Below, in pieces: positions 8,146-21,570 of a DNA stretch of 64,000 nucleotides. The notes below the pieces were generated by a model. That model saw nothing but the letters and a program-made list of their open reading frames with translations, was not told where the DNA came from and made no database searches. The number at the start of each line of letters is the position of its first letter. The first letter of the stretch is position 1. The position numbers and the translations under genes were made by a program. Location: assembly GCF_032854445.1 (NCBI RefSeq), contig NC_088303.1:30141501-30205500 (forward strand). Reading direction: 5' to 3'. The stretch comes from Liolophura sinensis (lineage: Eukaryota; Mollusca; Polyplacophora; Chitonida; Chitonidae).

Positions 8146-11100
8146 GCTTGTAGGACCAAAATAGCTTCACATGTCTTGTTTTCGTTTTCGTGTTGTTCTA
8201 AGCAGCGCAATATTCAGCGATAAGTTACGACGAAAGCGCGAACAATAAGCTGTGTTTAGATGTGAAAGGATCGCCTTTATAGTACATCATCAAAAACTTT
8301 TTAGTAGGTCATAACATGAAACCTCACGTCCACTTCTAAAAACTCTAGCAGACCTTATACCTACTCATATCTATATATCGTTCTGTATGTTCTGATATGA
8401 AAGCTGAACATATGGCGAGGCCTACAATGTCTGTAGCTTCGTGTTACTGTATCGTGACAATTCATCACATAGAAGAAGATGATTTCGCACGATCTTAACA
8501 ACTATTGAGCAAGAGAATGTAATTTGGCCTTGACCTTTCGCCATTAGGGTGAATCGTATTGGGGGCTGTTGGTTGAAGTCGCACGAGATGCGTCCGTTCC
8601 TATAGTACATGGTTAAATATTATATCCATGGGAATGGCATCTCATCATAGAGTTCAACTACAATCTGCCATTTACCACCTTTTATTTCTATTCGGGCACA
8701 AATACGGCGTACCGCCAGGCTATTAGCGTGTCATCCATGCTTTGTTAATGGACGACACAGCGGTACATGATACCGGTGCGGCCCGCGCGACTTGCGTGAT
8801 AATCTAAGCAATTACCCATTAGACTGCCCTTTTGTTCACTCGACTAACACAGCGGGTTTTTGTGTGCAAGGCAATAGCAGTTGGTGTGTTATAGGTGGTC
8901 CCCGCAGATAATCTTTCACAATGTCACACCCGGTCAAGTGAGGGCGTGGATCCCCCACAACACCGTATATGATATAGCCGGTATATTTGTTTGCGTGTGC
9001 CAAGCCTTTCTTAAGGGACAAAATGGGATGTTGTAATAACGTTAGGAAATGACGTTCCCTACCGCTCTAATGGTCAAGGTAATATCCCCCCCCACTCCCC
9101 ATCAGGTCCACAGTACAGGTATGGCTTCATCGTCAGCTAAGGGTTACTGGGAATGTAGTGTTCCGCATAAATCATTAATTTTGACTGACTACCAAATACA
9201 CAAGTGAGATAGTTTATATAGATATTTTATTTGTTTCTGGCTCACGCAGATCCACTGGGTGCATTTACAAATTCTATAACAAATTCTATAATACTGTTGA
9301 GAAAGGCGGAAGACACCTATGAAGTTTATAAATAAAATAAATAAATACAGTTTACTTAAAATAGTATATTGGTAAATATACATGTACTATACGCCCAGCG
9401 TGCAGCAAAATGCTGCATCTGGTTTGCCCAGAATTAAAATAGTCGGTCACATTTCAAGTCAAGAGACATTTTACTTGATATATCACACTGAGTGTAGGTC
9501 AGTATGCCATCATAAAAATGCGAATAATAATAATTATGCTATATTAAGACTGTGCGAGGAAAAAAAGAACATCTTGTCTGAAAGCTTTTGAGGATTTAGG
9601 CGCCCACCTGCTTAAAAATGTAACTGTGGTCAAACATATCAACGGCCAAGTTCACAACTTCCCCATTAACTCTGTATACATTTAACAGTTCTGTCCACCG
9701 AATACAAATCATTTCATCGGCTTGTTGGAAGTCAATTAACCATCATCGTCGTTGTAGGTTAATCGTGTATTCCGAGCGTTACCTGAAGCTACCGTTTCTG
9801 GAGGCAGGACATTGTACGAGTGTCGGGGCGCTATTGGTATAACACCTCTTCTCATCGTAGATAACGTTTTTTTTCCAGCTCACTTCAGAGGAACGGGCAA
9901 ATAGAGCAAGGTGGCGGATATACACGAACATACTATTATATCTACCCTCTGATCTCAGCCATAAGTACTTCGGTCAACTAGAGGATTAAATAAATATTTT
10001 CTTAATAATATTCGCAACGAAGAATAACTGATGACATCGACTGGCTAGACCACACAGCCTTGATCTTAACCCAGGTATCTCATTAAGATGTGGCGTTTCA
10101 TCCTTTGTTTGCAATAGCCCGCACTGTTCAAACCAGTCTAGTACAACAGACAAAACAACCGCTTTTAGACATTTTCTGTAGCAAATTTCTTGCGATTTTT
10201 GATGATCGTATTAGAAATGCTGGTGCACCATATAGCAGTGATTAAAAATAATTAAGTACATGGGAAAAGAATTTTTGGAAGGTACTCGAGGTGAAAATTT
10301 CTAAATATTACATTCTTGAAAATAGTGTTACATTTAACATTGTAAAGTTCACGAGAAGTGACTGTTCTTGTAACAGTTATCTGGCCGGTTTTATTATTAC
10401 TTTCTATTACGTGTTAATGTTTCAACTATTCGAAGTGTTCACATTTCAGCTCCATAAAAAGTGTTTTAAAGCTTACAGAAAGCTGGTTAACAAATACCTT
10501 AAATCCACACTTAAAACACTTTTTAATGCTTTTAATGGGTTTTTTTTTTGATTGGTGTTTTACGCCGCACTCAAGAATATTTTAATGGAGTTGGAATATG
10601 AACGCATTTGAAGTGATTGAAATGTACCAATGCATAAAAGAACGTTGTTTACTTAACCGTGTATAGGTATTCACACCGCTCTATAAATGTTATACTATAC
10701 TGTCAGACTGGCATATGTACGCTAAAATTCATGACAAAGGTAGAGCATATTAGACCAACTATACACATGACATGGTTTGTTCCTCGATGTATAGGGTGTT
10801 TCGAACGCAGTCTTTCTAAAAAAAAAACCGACAAAGACTTTTTATATACAAATAGCTGTTTTTGACAAGATCTTATAAATATTAAAATGTGATGATACTG
10901 ATATGTCTTTGCGATTAGGCCCATATTACAATATAAAATCCGACTGTTGCATATGTATGAGTATGCGATCCAGCGAGATGTGTTGCACCAGCCGGATTTC
11001 AGCAAGTTCTGCATTTATGTATTTCATGAAAGATAATTTGCGACAGTTTTTCTGCAATCAATTATACTTTTTGGATTATGTTAATACCCCATGCAACGCA

Positions 11101-13000
11101 TGTGATGAAATAGACACAGAAAATAAATGAATTTCGTACTATAATGCATACCGTATGTATTATAGGATAGTGCAGACTTTCTTTGTATATACAGTATTTA
11201 CAGCATACGGTTCATGTTGTAGGGCACGAGGTGCATGACGGACTGGGATTAATGAGAAGTAGGTGTAAGCTGGGGGGACTCATGTGTAATAGCGCTTATA
11301 TCGTGACGAATTGCGTGCTTGAATATCACATGAGGTATGCAACACCTAGTGGAAAAATGTGATTACACACACAATTCTCGCTAGAAGGAGAAGATATAAG
11401 ATATATCAATCAGACACATGCCTTTCTTTTAGTTCTTTGAACTATAGCTAAGAATGATTTTTTAAACATTTTTCTAAAAAAAAAAACAAAAAAAAAACAG
11501 GAAGTAAAAGAACGACTTGAAAATTTCGCACAAATCAACAAACGTTTTCTCTAAATCGAGATTAATTAAACTATCAGTGCATGAAATGAATTCGTTATAG
11601 TGTTTCTAATTCGGTGAGATGCTAATTTTAATTAACAAGCAACCAAAATTAGCATATAGATAAGTACTATTTTTCACACGTCAGATGCTTGGTGTTTGTA
11701 AAAATTAATGATGTTAAAAGCGTGGCTTATCATTCAAAGATTATTACTCTGAAATTAGTTGTATTAATTATCATTCAGGTATTTTTTATATTAATTATTT
11801 CTCAGGTAAGTAAACGTTACCTGGAAAGTTGACTTCAGCACACGAAAATTCGGAAAATTCAGTGAATCATTTATACATGTACACATCATATACTTGTACA
11901 TGCAAGTTAGTCACACAGCTTCAGTCAAAGTAAGTCATGAACAGTTAGAATAAATCCCTTACTAGGGTAAACTGACATGAGGCCGTGTTTCACCGATTGC
12001 ATTTGTCCATATGTCATTGATCATATACGCTGTCGTGGGTGCACTGGCCTTAATCTCAACGCTGTAAGTCTTTTCTTTAAGAGTCTTTTATTATATTTAC
12101 AGGCACAACAAGAATTATTCTTTTCAATTTATTTGTTATATTTGAGAAAACAATCTTCTATAATACCACATATACCCACAGTACTGGTGTTGATCAGTCT
12201 GAAATATGTATACATATGTGTTTCTTCAATATTCTCATATACAAGAAAAACAGATTTATAATTCATGCGAAACTTCATTTCTGTACAGACACTGACCTAA
12301 TGGAGGGTCAAGCCGCCACCTGCAGTGTCACGAGCGCACGTGGTTGTCATGGCCACTTAAGTCTGATGGTGAAAATTCTACTATTATCATGATTATTTGT
12401 TGTTGGGCGAATGATTCACTGGACACAAAGGCCATCAAGAGAAAAAAAAGAAGACAAGGTTTGCTCTCATCTTCCCCAAGCGCCATTTTCTTTTGAAAAA
12501 CACAAGTTTCTCGATCCTTAAAGGCATTAGGGACACTTTTGGACCCGACTGAATGGTAATTGTTTATGTGTCAATACTCGTGTTTGACCACGGGGGATAT
12601 GAGCCGAGATTTCCGTCGATTAAGGGACGATTCTGTGGCTCACATGGTCAATGTTCTACACCCCTGGGAACACGTGTAGTCCTCAGGGCGATGCACCAAG
12701 CACCAGAGAACTCTCCAGCACACCTTCGGCTCAGGTATTAGAGCACAATGGGATTGTTTGGAAGAGGAGACCGCAAATAGTTTAGTCAAATACTCAACGA
12801 TATCTGGAGCTAATTATCGCGGCGTTGCTGGTGGCCCGTGTTAGTGACGAAGTGTATGTACCTGCATACACAATGAAGCATTTCCGGGTGGACCACCTTG
12901 GGATGGGATGATCGTAGTCTCTACATGTAATACTGGCTGGCAGGAAATAGTTAGGGTTGAATAAATCAGCGAACGTACACCGAATCCACAGTACTACAGG
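8146..13000. other. Non-coding stretch, no gene seen
   Basis: AT-rich single-copy-looking DNA with one SINE 3' fragment at 10541-10590. Short open frames such as 10291-10551 and 11977-12261 have low-complexity or hydrophobic translations and no domain that I recognise. Confidence 0.6.
10541..10590 (-). repeat. SINE 3' end fragment
   Basis: TTGATTGGTGTTTTACGCCG followed by CACTCAAGAATATTT is the antisense 3' end of the main SINE family, next to a run of T. Confidence 0.75.
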
Positions 13001-13009
13001 AGATCACAG

Positions 13010-13230
13010 ACTTGTAGCGTAGAGAGTAACACCAGAGCGGCGACGACAGTGTGACCGTTGGCAAATGATCACATGTACAACAGGTGAAATTCTAACTGTT
13101 TATGTATGCTTAAAAAAAGCAAATTACACCTCACCTATCACCATGGCTTAAGCAAAGTTAGGTAAACAAACTTACATTGCTGTTAATTTCAATTTATTAG
13201 TCGTCGATGGTAAAGAATTATACAAAATGC
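13010..13230 (+). repeat. Interspersed repeat family X, copy a
   Basis: Shares ordered words with copies at 35160, 51880 and 52188: GAGAGTAA, CGACGACAGT, TTGGCAAATGATCACA, AACTGTTTATGT, CAAATTACACC, ATGGCTTAAGCA, GTTAATTTCAATTTAT and AGAATTA. It has no coding capacity and no tRNA-like head that I can see. It could be a MITE or a non-tRNA SINE. Confidence 0.65.
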
Positions 13231-13234
13231 TGTG

Positions 13235-15727
13235 ATAAAAATTATCATCACTTTTAACATACAATCACATTAGTTCGATTTCAGGAACATATTCCCAAGT
13301 AACTACTTCAGTTAGGGAAAAGTTTTAAGTGTTGCAAAAAGATTTGCAAATGAACCACGGGATATACACATGGACTAGATCATGTGAAACTAATTTAAAA
13401 TACAAGTGAGGTTTTCGTTATCACCCCTACACGACATGGAACTGCCCATACATCGTTCCTTTTATTAGCCCATTTGATGGGTGGGCATAAGAAAAAGAAG
13501 TATATATGTGTGACTTATTAGTTTAAGGATACTAATATTTCAAAGTGATAAGACTGTAACACCGAACAACGTACAAACAAGTGAAAATACTGATAGAAAT
13601 GAAATAACAACTTACAACATCTGGTACATCCGCTCTGTGACAACTTATATGCCGAAGCATCAAAGCAGGTGCTATATACGATCGATATATAATGCAGTTG
13701 TATGAGTTATATATGAATTGCCTCTATAATATGTGACATTTTTATGCCACTATGTAAAAATATCCGTCAGAAAGGACGACACCAGATATGCTGATATCTG
13801 CATACCCTAGATTGCGGACTTGGACCGCTGCTTGGCTGGCCAGTAAGTGGAGACTCGTGGAGACTTGAGGGGCGTGGATTATGCCAGCATGTTGATTATA
13901 ATGTGTTTTATGGTTATACAGACATTAATATTTATTTAAACTTTTGCTTAATACCCCATACTCAAACATTGTCAATTATACGCTGGCGGCCAGTTTTATG
14001 GGTGGATGAAACCAAAGTGCCTGGATTAAACCACCGACCTTTGGCAAGTTACTGACGAACAATCGCAACCATAATGTTGAGATGTATATGTCATTTCGCT
14101 AAAAAACCAAGAACATAACAAGCACCAAAAGATAACATCACACAAGAAATTGAAACCATAAGAGGGAATAACTCCCCTGCTTTGAAATGTGCAAAGATCA
14201 TGTGTCTCCCGAATAAGAAAGGGTTTGGAGGAAGAAGGAAGTCAGTTCGAACACTTCGAACTGTAAATTGTTATATAGTAAATTGCCTATGGGTCCAGAC
14301 TTTTGCTTCACCCTATTTATGTAGCATTATAATGACCTGTGATCCTAATTTACATGTAAAACACTTTTCAAACTTGCTTATATTCTGTGTTTCCCTAAAA
14401 AAGTGAATTAACTGTTTGAAATCTTGGAACCACTGTGACAACAACACCATGCAAGAAAACGATCGATGAAGCAACAAACTAATTAAACTGTATATCGATC
14501 TGTGTACTGCATTGCCGTACTGTAATCTATATGTATAGCTCCGGTGTCAGAAAGTCATGCTGGGAATTTTTAACACCCTCAATGCAGCGTTTTCACAAGT
14601 ACCTATCTTTATTCTTCTGACAGCTGAAGTTTATGGCCCTCGAAAACATGAAAAATCTCACTTCGGGAGAAAGGTAGAGCGTTAGTCGTTTTAACACACT
14701 GACTTTATTTAGAGCAAAGAAAGCAAAATACATAGGGCTTTTGGAGGTCTTTGTGGAGGAGGATCACAATAGAGTGATAGATATTTCAGGCCGGCTGTCC
14801 AAATCACCAAATAGAAAGTCGCCGTAGGTGTGACTGTGTTTCGCACCATTTGTGAAGAAAGACACAGTGTGACATCCCTCTAGCACTGTCAACAGCAATT
14901 TCTCCTGTCAATTGATTCTGTTATAAGAACCGTTCATGGGCGTTAGGTTTAAATGAAACACCTGCAAACACTGACTGGTATACAAGGTAAGTTCGGTCGG
15001 TTATATTGGAAGATAATTCCAGCCCATATCTATTTCACAGGATCATTCAAACATATATGGACTCAAACACTCTTCTGAAGAAAACTCATTCTGGCTTTCA
15101 ACAGATACTCCCTTGTTTCGGCCAGAGTGTCGGAAGGCAGGGGTTTGTATTGCTGTCACTTGTACCATGTACTCATGTAAAATGAGATCTTAGGGGAACC
15201 GAAAGTAGAGAGGAATAGAGCATCGTGCAGTAGATAGTTAATTACATGAATCCAGTCCCCTTAACACAGATGAGGGGTTGATCATGCTGCCGTCGTCTCA
15301 ATGTTACCAGCAACTCACAATGTCATCCCCTTCATATAAAAGAACATCGTTTAAGACGCGCAATCTAATGCCTCCCCCCCCCCACCCCCGGTGAAAGTAG
15401 CATGAGTTAGACTCTTTTCGAAGTAGAGGTAAATGGTTTGACCAAAAGTCATGAATGTAGGTATCAACGCTGTCAATACTGAAAAATTCATTCACATTTC
15501 TTCATTGTACTGTAACGTCATATGTAAGTGTTATAAATTTGCTTATAGCAGATTAAAGTTGTCATTAAAAGACTTTCATCAAGTTGTTCTAAAAGTGTAA
15601 AGTGTTTTCTCCCTTTTAATTGTATTTATCGTTCTTCCTGGAGCGTTCTTCTGTGTAAAATAAAACTCTATAAGTTAAGGGGTGTTGCATTTCAGTCCAT
15701 TGTCGAAGGTATGATTAAAATGGAGAC
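13235..15727. other. Non-coding stretch, no gene seen
   Basis: Contains the family Z fragment at 13970-14080 and a poly-C tract at about 15373-15388. No recognisable coding exon. Confidence 0.55.
13970..14080 (-). repeat. SINE-like fragment (family Z)
   Basis: CGCTGGCGGCCAGTTTTATG, then GGTGGATGAAACC, then ACCACCGACCTTTGGCAAGT and TTACTGACGAACAATC. It is antisense and shares the GGCGGCCAG and GGATGAAACC positions of the main SINE 3' half but differs further in. It is probably a separate SINE subfamily. Confidence 0.5.
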
Positions 15728-16260
15728 GATGTCAGTTTGAGCCAAGAAGCGATCTATGTTGCTCCCGAGGAAGTGGAGACCAAGAGGCGATCTTTGTTCC
15801 TGCCGAGGAAGTGAAGATCAAAAGGGGATCTTTGTGGCTGACAAGGAGGTGGAGACCAAGAGGCGGTCTTTCTTCCTGCCGAGGAAGCAGAAACCAAGAG
15901 GCGATCTTTGTTCCATTCGACGAAGTGAAGATCAACAGGCGATCTTTGTTGATGACAAGGGAGTGGGAAACAAGAGGTGATCTTTGTTCCTGCCGAGGAA
16001 GTACGGACCAAGAGGAGATCTTTGTTGCTGCCGAGGAAGTGAAAACCAAGAGGTGATCCTCGTTGGTACCTAGGAAGTGGGGACGAAGAGGCGGTCTTTT
16101 TTTGTGCCAATGAGTTGGGACGAAGAGGCGATCTTTTTTTGTACCCAGAAAGTGGAGACCAAGTCGCTTCCTAGGGGCTGGGGACCAAGAGGCGATCTTT
16201 GTTCCTGCCAAAGAGGCCATGTTTGACGAGGAGATCCTGAGATGTCTCACGATCGATTTT
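15728..16260. repeat. 38-bp minisatellite
   Basis: Roughly 13 imperfect units built on GATCTTTGTTCCTGCCGAGG followed by AAGTGGAGACCAAGAGGC. The period of 38 is not a multiple of three. Translations therefore cycle through three frames (CSCRG, FVAAEEVKT and LLMTREWE types), which shows the open frames are by-products. This is the diverged left flank of the 54-bp array. Confidence 0.85.
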
Positions 16261-16375
16261 GTTGATGCCAAGTGACAGCGGTCGAGGATGTGGACACTAA
16301 AAAGGCCAAATGTGACTGCAATAACAATAATAAGGCTAAAATGTGACGAGAAAGTGGAGACCGAGAAGAATATGT

Positions 16376-17224
16376 CTGACGAAGCGATCTTTATTGCTGC
16401 CTAGAAAGTGGAGACCGAGGAGATTATGTCTGACGAAGCGATCTTTGTTGCTGCCGAAAAAGTGGAGGCCGAGAAGATTATGTCTGACGAAGTGATCTTT
16501 ATTGCTGCCTAGAAAGTGGAGACCAAGAAGATTATGTCTGACGAAGCGATCTTTGTTGCTGCCGAGAAAGTGGAGGCCGAGAAGATTATGTCTGACAAAG
16601 TGATCTTTGTTGCTGCCGAAAAAGTGGAGGCCGAGAAGATTATGTCTGACGAAGCGATCTTTGTTGCTGCCGAGAATGTGGACACCGAGAAGATTATGTC
16701 TGACGAAGCCATCTTTGTTGCTGCCGAGAAAGTGGAGGCAGAGAAAATTATGTCTGACGAAGCGATCTTTGTTGCTGCCGAGAAAGTGAAGATCGAGAAG
16801 ATTATGTCTGACGAAGTGATCTTTGTTGCTGCCGAGAAAGTGGAGGCCGAGAAGATTATGTCTGACAAAGTGATCTTTGTTGCTGCCGAAAAAGTGGAGG
16901 CCGAGAAGATTATGTCTGACGAAGCGATCTTTGTTGCTGCCGAGAAAGTGAAGATCGAGAAGATTATGTCTGACGAAGCCATCTTTGTTGCTGCCGAGAA
17001 AGTGGAGGCAGAGAAATTATGTCTGACGAAGCGATCTTTGTTGCTGCCGAGAAAGTGAAGATCGAGAAGATTATGTCTGACGAAGTGATCTTTGTTGCTG
17101 CCGAGAAAGTGGAGACCGAGAAGATTATGTCTGACGAAGTGATCTTTGTTGCTGCCGAGAAAGTGGAGGCCGAGAAGATTATGTCTGACGAAGTGATCTT
17201 TGTTGCTGCCGAGAAAGTGGAGGC
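16376..17224. repeat. 54-bp minisatellite, 16 units
   Basis: Sixteen units of CTGACGAAGCGATCTTTGTT, GCTGCCGAGAAAGTGGAGGC and CGAGAAGATTATGT, 54 bases each. The unit is the 38-bp unit plus a 16-base insertion around ATTATGTCTGACGAA. Because 54 is 18 codons, every stop-free frame stays open: the plus strand reads an 18-residue EKIMSDEAIFVAAEKVEA repeat, and the minus strand is open for 323 codons. Two early units carry an in-frame TAG (TGCCTAG), and unit 12 has a one-base deletion. Variant units recur in blocks (4-5 as 9-10, 7-9 as 12-14), showing internal multi-unit duplication. Confidence 0.93.
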
Positions 17225-17530
17225 CAATACGGCCAAATGTGACTGCAGTCGACGATGTGGACATCAAGGAAACAATGTTTGACGAGATCCTACAGTGCCG
17301 AAGAAGTGGAGACCAAGAAGACCATTCAGCTGCCCAGGTGGAGGAGACCAAGGAGACCATGTGTGACGAGGAGATCCTGTTCCAAGTAAAGGAGCTAGCA
17401 GCAAGGAAATAAACTTGCCTGGCTACCTTACCTGTTACCCGTGAAGAGAAGATCAAGAAATCTATGTTTGACATGGACATCCTGCTGCTGCCAGGGAAGT
17501 GGAGATCAAGGAGTAGAGGCGATTTTACTG
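17225..17530. repeat. Diverged right flank of the 54-bp minisatellite
   Basis: Degenerate units continue past the clean array. GGCCAAATGTGACTGCA with a GATGTGGACA block repeats the left boundary segment at about 16279-16320. ATGTTTGACATGGACATCCT at 17464 followed by GCTGCTGCCAGGGAAGTGGA is a further diverged unit. The plus-strand frame 17236-17412 reads acidic text ending at TAA. Its ancestral coding status is uncertain. Confidence 0.6.
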
Positions 17531-17598
17531 CAGGTGAGCAAGTAGCGAAGGAGACTGTATTTGGCTATTTACTGTATTTAGATCTTACTCCAGGTGAA

Positions 17599-17599
<1 letters not shown>

Positions 17600-17646
<47 letters not shown>
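17600..17646. repeat. (AT)n microsatellite
   Basis: Uninterrupted AT run of about 47 bases immediately after the minisatellite region. Confidence 0.95.
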
Positions 17647-17652
<6 letters not shown>

Positions 17653-18216
17653 GCGAATGACGAAGACGTCTTATGATAATACAGATTTGTAAAGACTATC
17701 CAGTGTAAAGTATGTGAAGTTCATGTTTCACTGCGTCGTTCAATGCTAACACCATGCACTTGTTCCAGGGAAAAAGGGGGCACTGGTTTAGCTGATGTAA
17801 AGCGTGTCTTAAGTAATATCGTAGTCGTATAAGTCCCTTCTGAGTGGGACAAAAGACACTATCTAAGCCTACAGGTAATGTATTGTGATTGCTGCCCAGG
17901 ACTGGGTGACTGAGCCTTCATGGTCCGTGACTCTCGAGCCATCAGCCTTGCTGTGGACCTAAAGCTTTCCCACGCCCGTATTATCCTTACCCTGGGTAAC
18001 AGAAAGAATTGAGCAAGTCTAATTTATGACGATATGTGACACTGGAGAGATGGTCTGTAAGTAGCTCTTAGTAAACTATTTGAAAGGCCTGCATTACTAT
18101 GAGACCACGAAAAAGATCTGATCGTCTTATAAAATTAGTTACAGTAGATTTCGCAAAAAATATATTGCACGCGAGACAAAAATATTTAACACTTTGATGC
18201 AAAACAACCTGCAAGT

Positions 18217-18290
18217 GAATAAATAAATAAATATATAAATAAATAAATAAATCAATAAATCAATAAATAAATAAAGAAATAAAGATATAG
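18217..18290 (+). repeat. (AAAT)n-type simple repeat
   Basis: GAATAAATAAATAAATATAT followed by further AAAT, AATC and AAAG units. It resembles the tail of the SINE family, but no SINE body precedes it. Confidence 0.85.
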
Positions 18291-19865
18291 AGGCATGTCG
18301 CGTATAAGGGCTATAATCAAGGGTCTGTCTATCCGCAAGAACTAAGATTTCTAGACTCCTTAGGTAACATATCCAAAGGAAATCTAATTCTAATGCCGGA
18401 GAAAAATAGCTAGAATATTATCTACGAAGTGTGGAAGTCGTTATTTATAAAAGGAGAATGAGTATAATTCATGCAGGACATTTATTAAATTAGCAAAAAA
18501 GTGTTAACTTTAGAGTTTCCGTTTATAACTTAGCCTGGTTAATTTGCTTCCACATCTTGCCGTTTACTTGTAGATAAAATTCTGTATTGTATAAAGATTT
18601 TTTGAAATGGCTAATTTGTGACAAATGTGGAAGAAAGCTAATAATGAAGGTATAAAAATCATAATATATGTATATTTGATCAAGCCACAAATAATATTAC
18701 CGACAGGTTTTATTAGTGCAATTAAACTACCAGTTCACCCCGCCGTCAGAGGTATGGACTCTATGTACACATCACAGGAATGGAGTTGAGAACAATAGGT
18801 TTCGAACTGTCAGTCAGCAGGTCACGTGAGATAAACCTAATATAACCTACTGCAAACCCCAGTACCTAAACTCTCCCAATGATCGGTGAGAACATTGCCG
18901 TTTTCGTTAGGAGTTTTATGGTAACCCAACCATGATTTATATCCGCAGTCATTCTCTGCCTTTACTTCGCCTCAGTAGTTTATAATCATAATTTATGTGC
19001 CAAACAGAATTAGTTCCTAACGCAACTTTACAGATCAACTTATCTTATATGCCTGACCTGGAAATGCCACAAGTCTTACACATGGCGTTCGCCGTACATG
19101 TGCTACACCAGTTTGAACAGTGTGACACTATTCGTGCCTGTTTATGTGATCTGTTTTTCTTTATCATGAGAAAGGAAAGAAACGAAACAGTTTAAAATCA
19201 GCAAATTCAGACAGAGCGAGGATTGTAGTTGTACAGGTTGTGGAATAAACAAGATGCAATATCGGAGAAAATGTAGACGAAACCGAAGGCTATAGCGTGT
19301 TAATGCATGAGGAAGGACAACCTGCATGATAACCTTTTGGTAACACTATGAAAGCAATGCAACTTTAGTATGAAATATCACTGAAAGATAAATCATTACC
19401 GAGTTATCACCTCTTTCATGCTCCTGCTTTTTTATGTCACCGCTGGGAAAGGTGAATACATCTATCTTGTGCAACGTATTCACTTGTGCTTTCTGACAGA
19501 TTGGAAACAGGCACACCAACAGATCTCAAAACTGTTCAGCGTCAGTGTGTTTATAATGGGTTTAGACTCCAGATGTATCTTTGTAATTAAGCAACACCTT
19601 CTCACAGTCATCTCAATCTTAATTAATGAATTAAAATTAAGCTGTTTCACAATATTGTATGATGTTTTCATCTCGTCGACTACGAAATATATGTTAACGA
19701 AAATGTTAACTCTGGACCGCATCTAGGACCGGCAGCCTTTGGTTTCTCACTTCTTTTATCCTGTCCAGGTTAACAGCTCGGTTAATATACTGTACACACG
19801 AACATACAGTTTTAACTTTGATATGTTATTCCATCAAATCTATGCGTAAAAACAGACCTTCGTAT

Positions 19866-19978
19866 ACCAGCTGTCAACCGAGATCGATATTTCAGGTCAA
19901 TAGTCGCAAAGATAATTCCCAAAAGGACGTTTAATACAAACCACCAAAGAACTATATATAAAGTAAAGAAAGTATATA
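19866..19978 (+). repeat. Interspersed repeat family Y, copy 2
   Basis: Pairs with 4079-4190. Shared words in order include AGCTGT, CAAAAGGACGTTTAATACAA, CCAAAGAACTA and AAAGAAAGTA. Confidence 0.5.
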
Positions 19979-20413
19979 AAGTACTTTGCTCTAATCTTCT
20001 TCATAGTTTAAAATGTGTACAGTTCTCTTGTAAGTAAGAAGAAGGGAAGTCTTTAGAATATCTGATGTTCTGATTCCTAATGGTGTCTGATTCCTGAGTG
20101 TTTTTATCGTGGTTAATAAGATGAACACGTTGGATATATGTGAAAATTTGAAATCGAAGTGCAACTGCGCACATGAGATACATGCTTTGACTAACGACAA
20201 CTCATCAAGTATGGTACATGTTTTGCGGCATTAATTCATTCACTCTGATTCGTTCGTCTTTCGGTCAACATTGAAAAGCATGGACTGCTTCTTTTTGAAT
20301 ATGTCCTAATTTTTACTTCATATAATTTGTCAGTTATTTAGATGTTTCTGCTGAATGTTGTTTTGGAAATTGGGCGTGTAATTATTGACTCGCAATGTCG
20401 ATCATGATGAATT

Positions 20414-20608
20414 ATGATATCACTTCATCTTGACTCAAGTGACCTTTCTGATGACGGCGACATGGATGTTGAAATATTGTGTGAAGACGAAGAATTCGTT
20501 CTCGCCTGTATCAAGACGGTCCAGATGTTCTATGTACACACGCACTGCATCGTCACAGAAGAAACCGGTGTGAAGCTCGTCCTCGAGTCTCCCATTGCAA
20601 GTGCTTAA
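20414..20608 (+). other. Weak candidate short ORF with acidic N-terminus (64 codons)
   Basis: The translation has an acidic SSDLSDDGDMDVEILCEDEE stretch followed by a hydrophobic/mixed segment, which looks slightly more protein-like than its neighbours. No family is recognised and no splice context is convincing. It could be a remnant of a transposase N-terminus or chance. Listed so that it can be tested. Confidence 0.15.
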
Positions 20609-21547
20609 ATCATAGCCAAATTCAGAGCAGGAAAGTGCTCAAACTGTGGTTGTGACAAAGTTCTACAGTAAAGAATCAATGCTCAAATTTTAAACTTTTT
20701 ACAGTAAAACATTAATTGACGATGCGCATAGATATTTGACCTAAATCTTCTTTAACACGTTTGATAAATATGGGCCCAGTCACATGAGGTGTGATCTTCA
20801 GATTATAGCTCTGCAAACATGACAAGCTGCGATTATCGTACACATCAGTTTTCCATACATATACACGTGTGTCAGAAACACTGATCGTTGAACTGTCCTC
20901 ACTGACTAAAGTTTTTGTCTGCACTTAATGATCAATTCTTGTTGAGGAGAGAGATTTGCCTGTAAGTGACCAGATTCCAACTGCCACCGATCCGTCCTGC
21001 TCTGGTCTGGGCCAAAAGACCTTTTGCTTTTATGCACTGAAGGAGTCTCGTAGAAAGCTTTCGGATAATCCGACTGTGTGTAATTATGGATATAGGAATT
21101 CAATGTCAACAAGGCAAGTTATCACATTTCCGCTGGGTGACTGCGGATTTTGTTAGCAAATGTGATGCAAAGTTTAAGTAATAGCTCTATCGCAACATCA
21201 ACAATGACATGAAATTCTTCTAAGAAATTATTTATTTTCAAAACCACCACTGAGTATGAACTTTAAATTAAGATCAACATGGAACATTTCCGATATGACA
21301 TGGCATTGCTACAGCTGCGTCTCTGCGTCTTGTCAACAAGAAGATCAAGTGCTTTCAGATGGAAGTAAGACTGATATTCTAACTATTGTCACACAGAAAA
21401 GCCGTCGGATTAAGCTCTTGGATTGGTTTACTAAGCAGGTGTTTTGGCTATCAGAGAACTAATGTCAGGACAGTGTCTCATCAGGCCACAACCTATACTT
21501 ACTATACTTACTTTTGTCCCAACATAATGGCGAGACGGTACCTTGTC

Positions 21548-21570
21548 AAAAAAAAAAAAAAAAAAAAAAA
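21548..21570 (+). repeat. Poly-A tract
   Basis: A run of 23 A. No retroposon body with matching duplications is visible around it. Confidence 0.9.

Noticed and set aside
11466-11500. Poly-A with possible retropseudogene
   Set aside because: No coding remnant or target-site duplication was found upstream.
16509-17480. 323-codon minus-strand frame
   Set aside because: Produced by a 54-base repeat whose length is a multiple of three. The translation is only repeat units and the plus strand is open as well.
17965-17976. TTTCCCACGCCC, a Su(H)-type site
   Set aside because: A single site far from either HES gene with no partner. An eight-base consensus is expected by chance in 64 kb.
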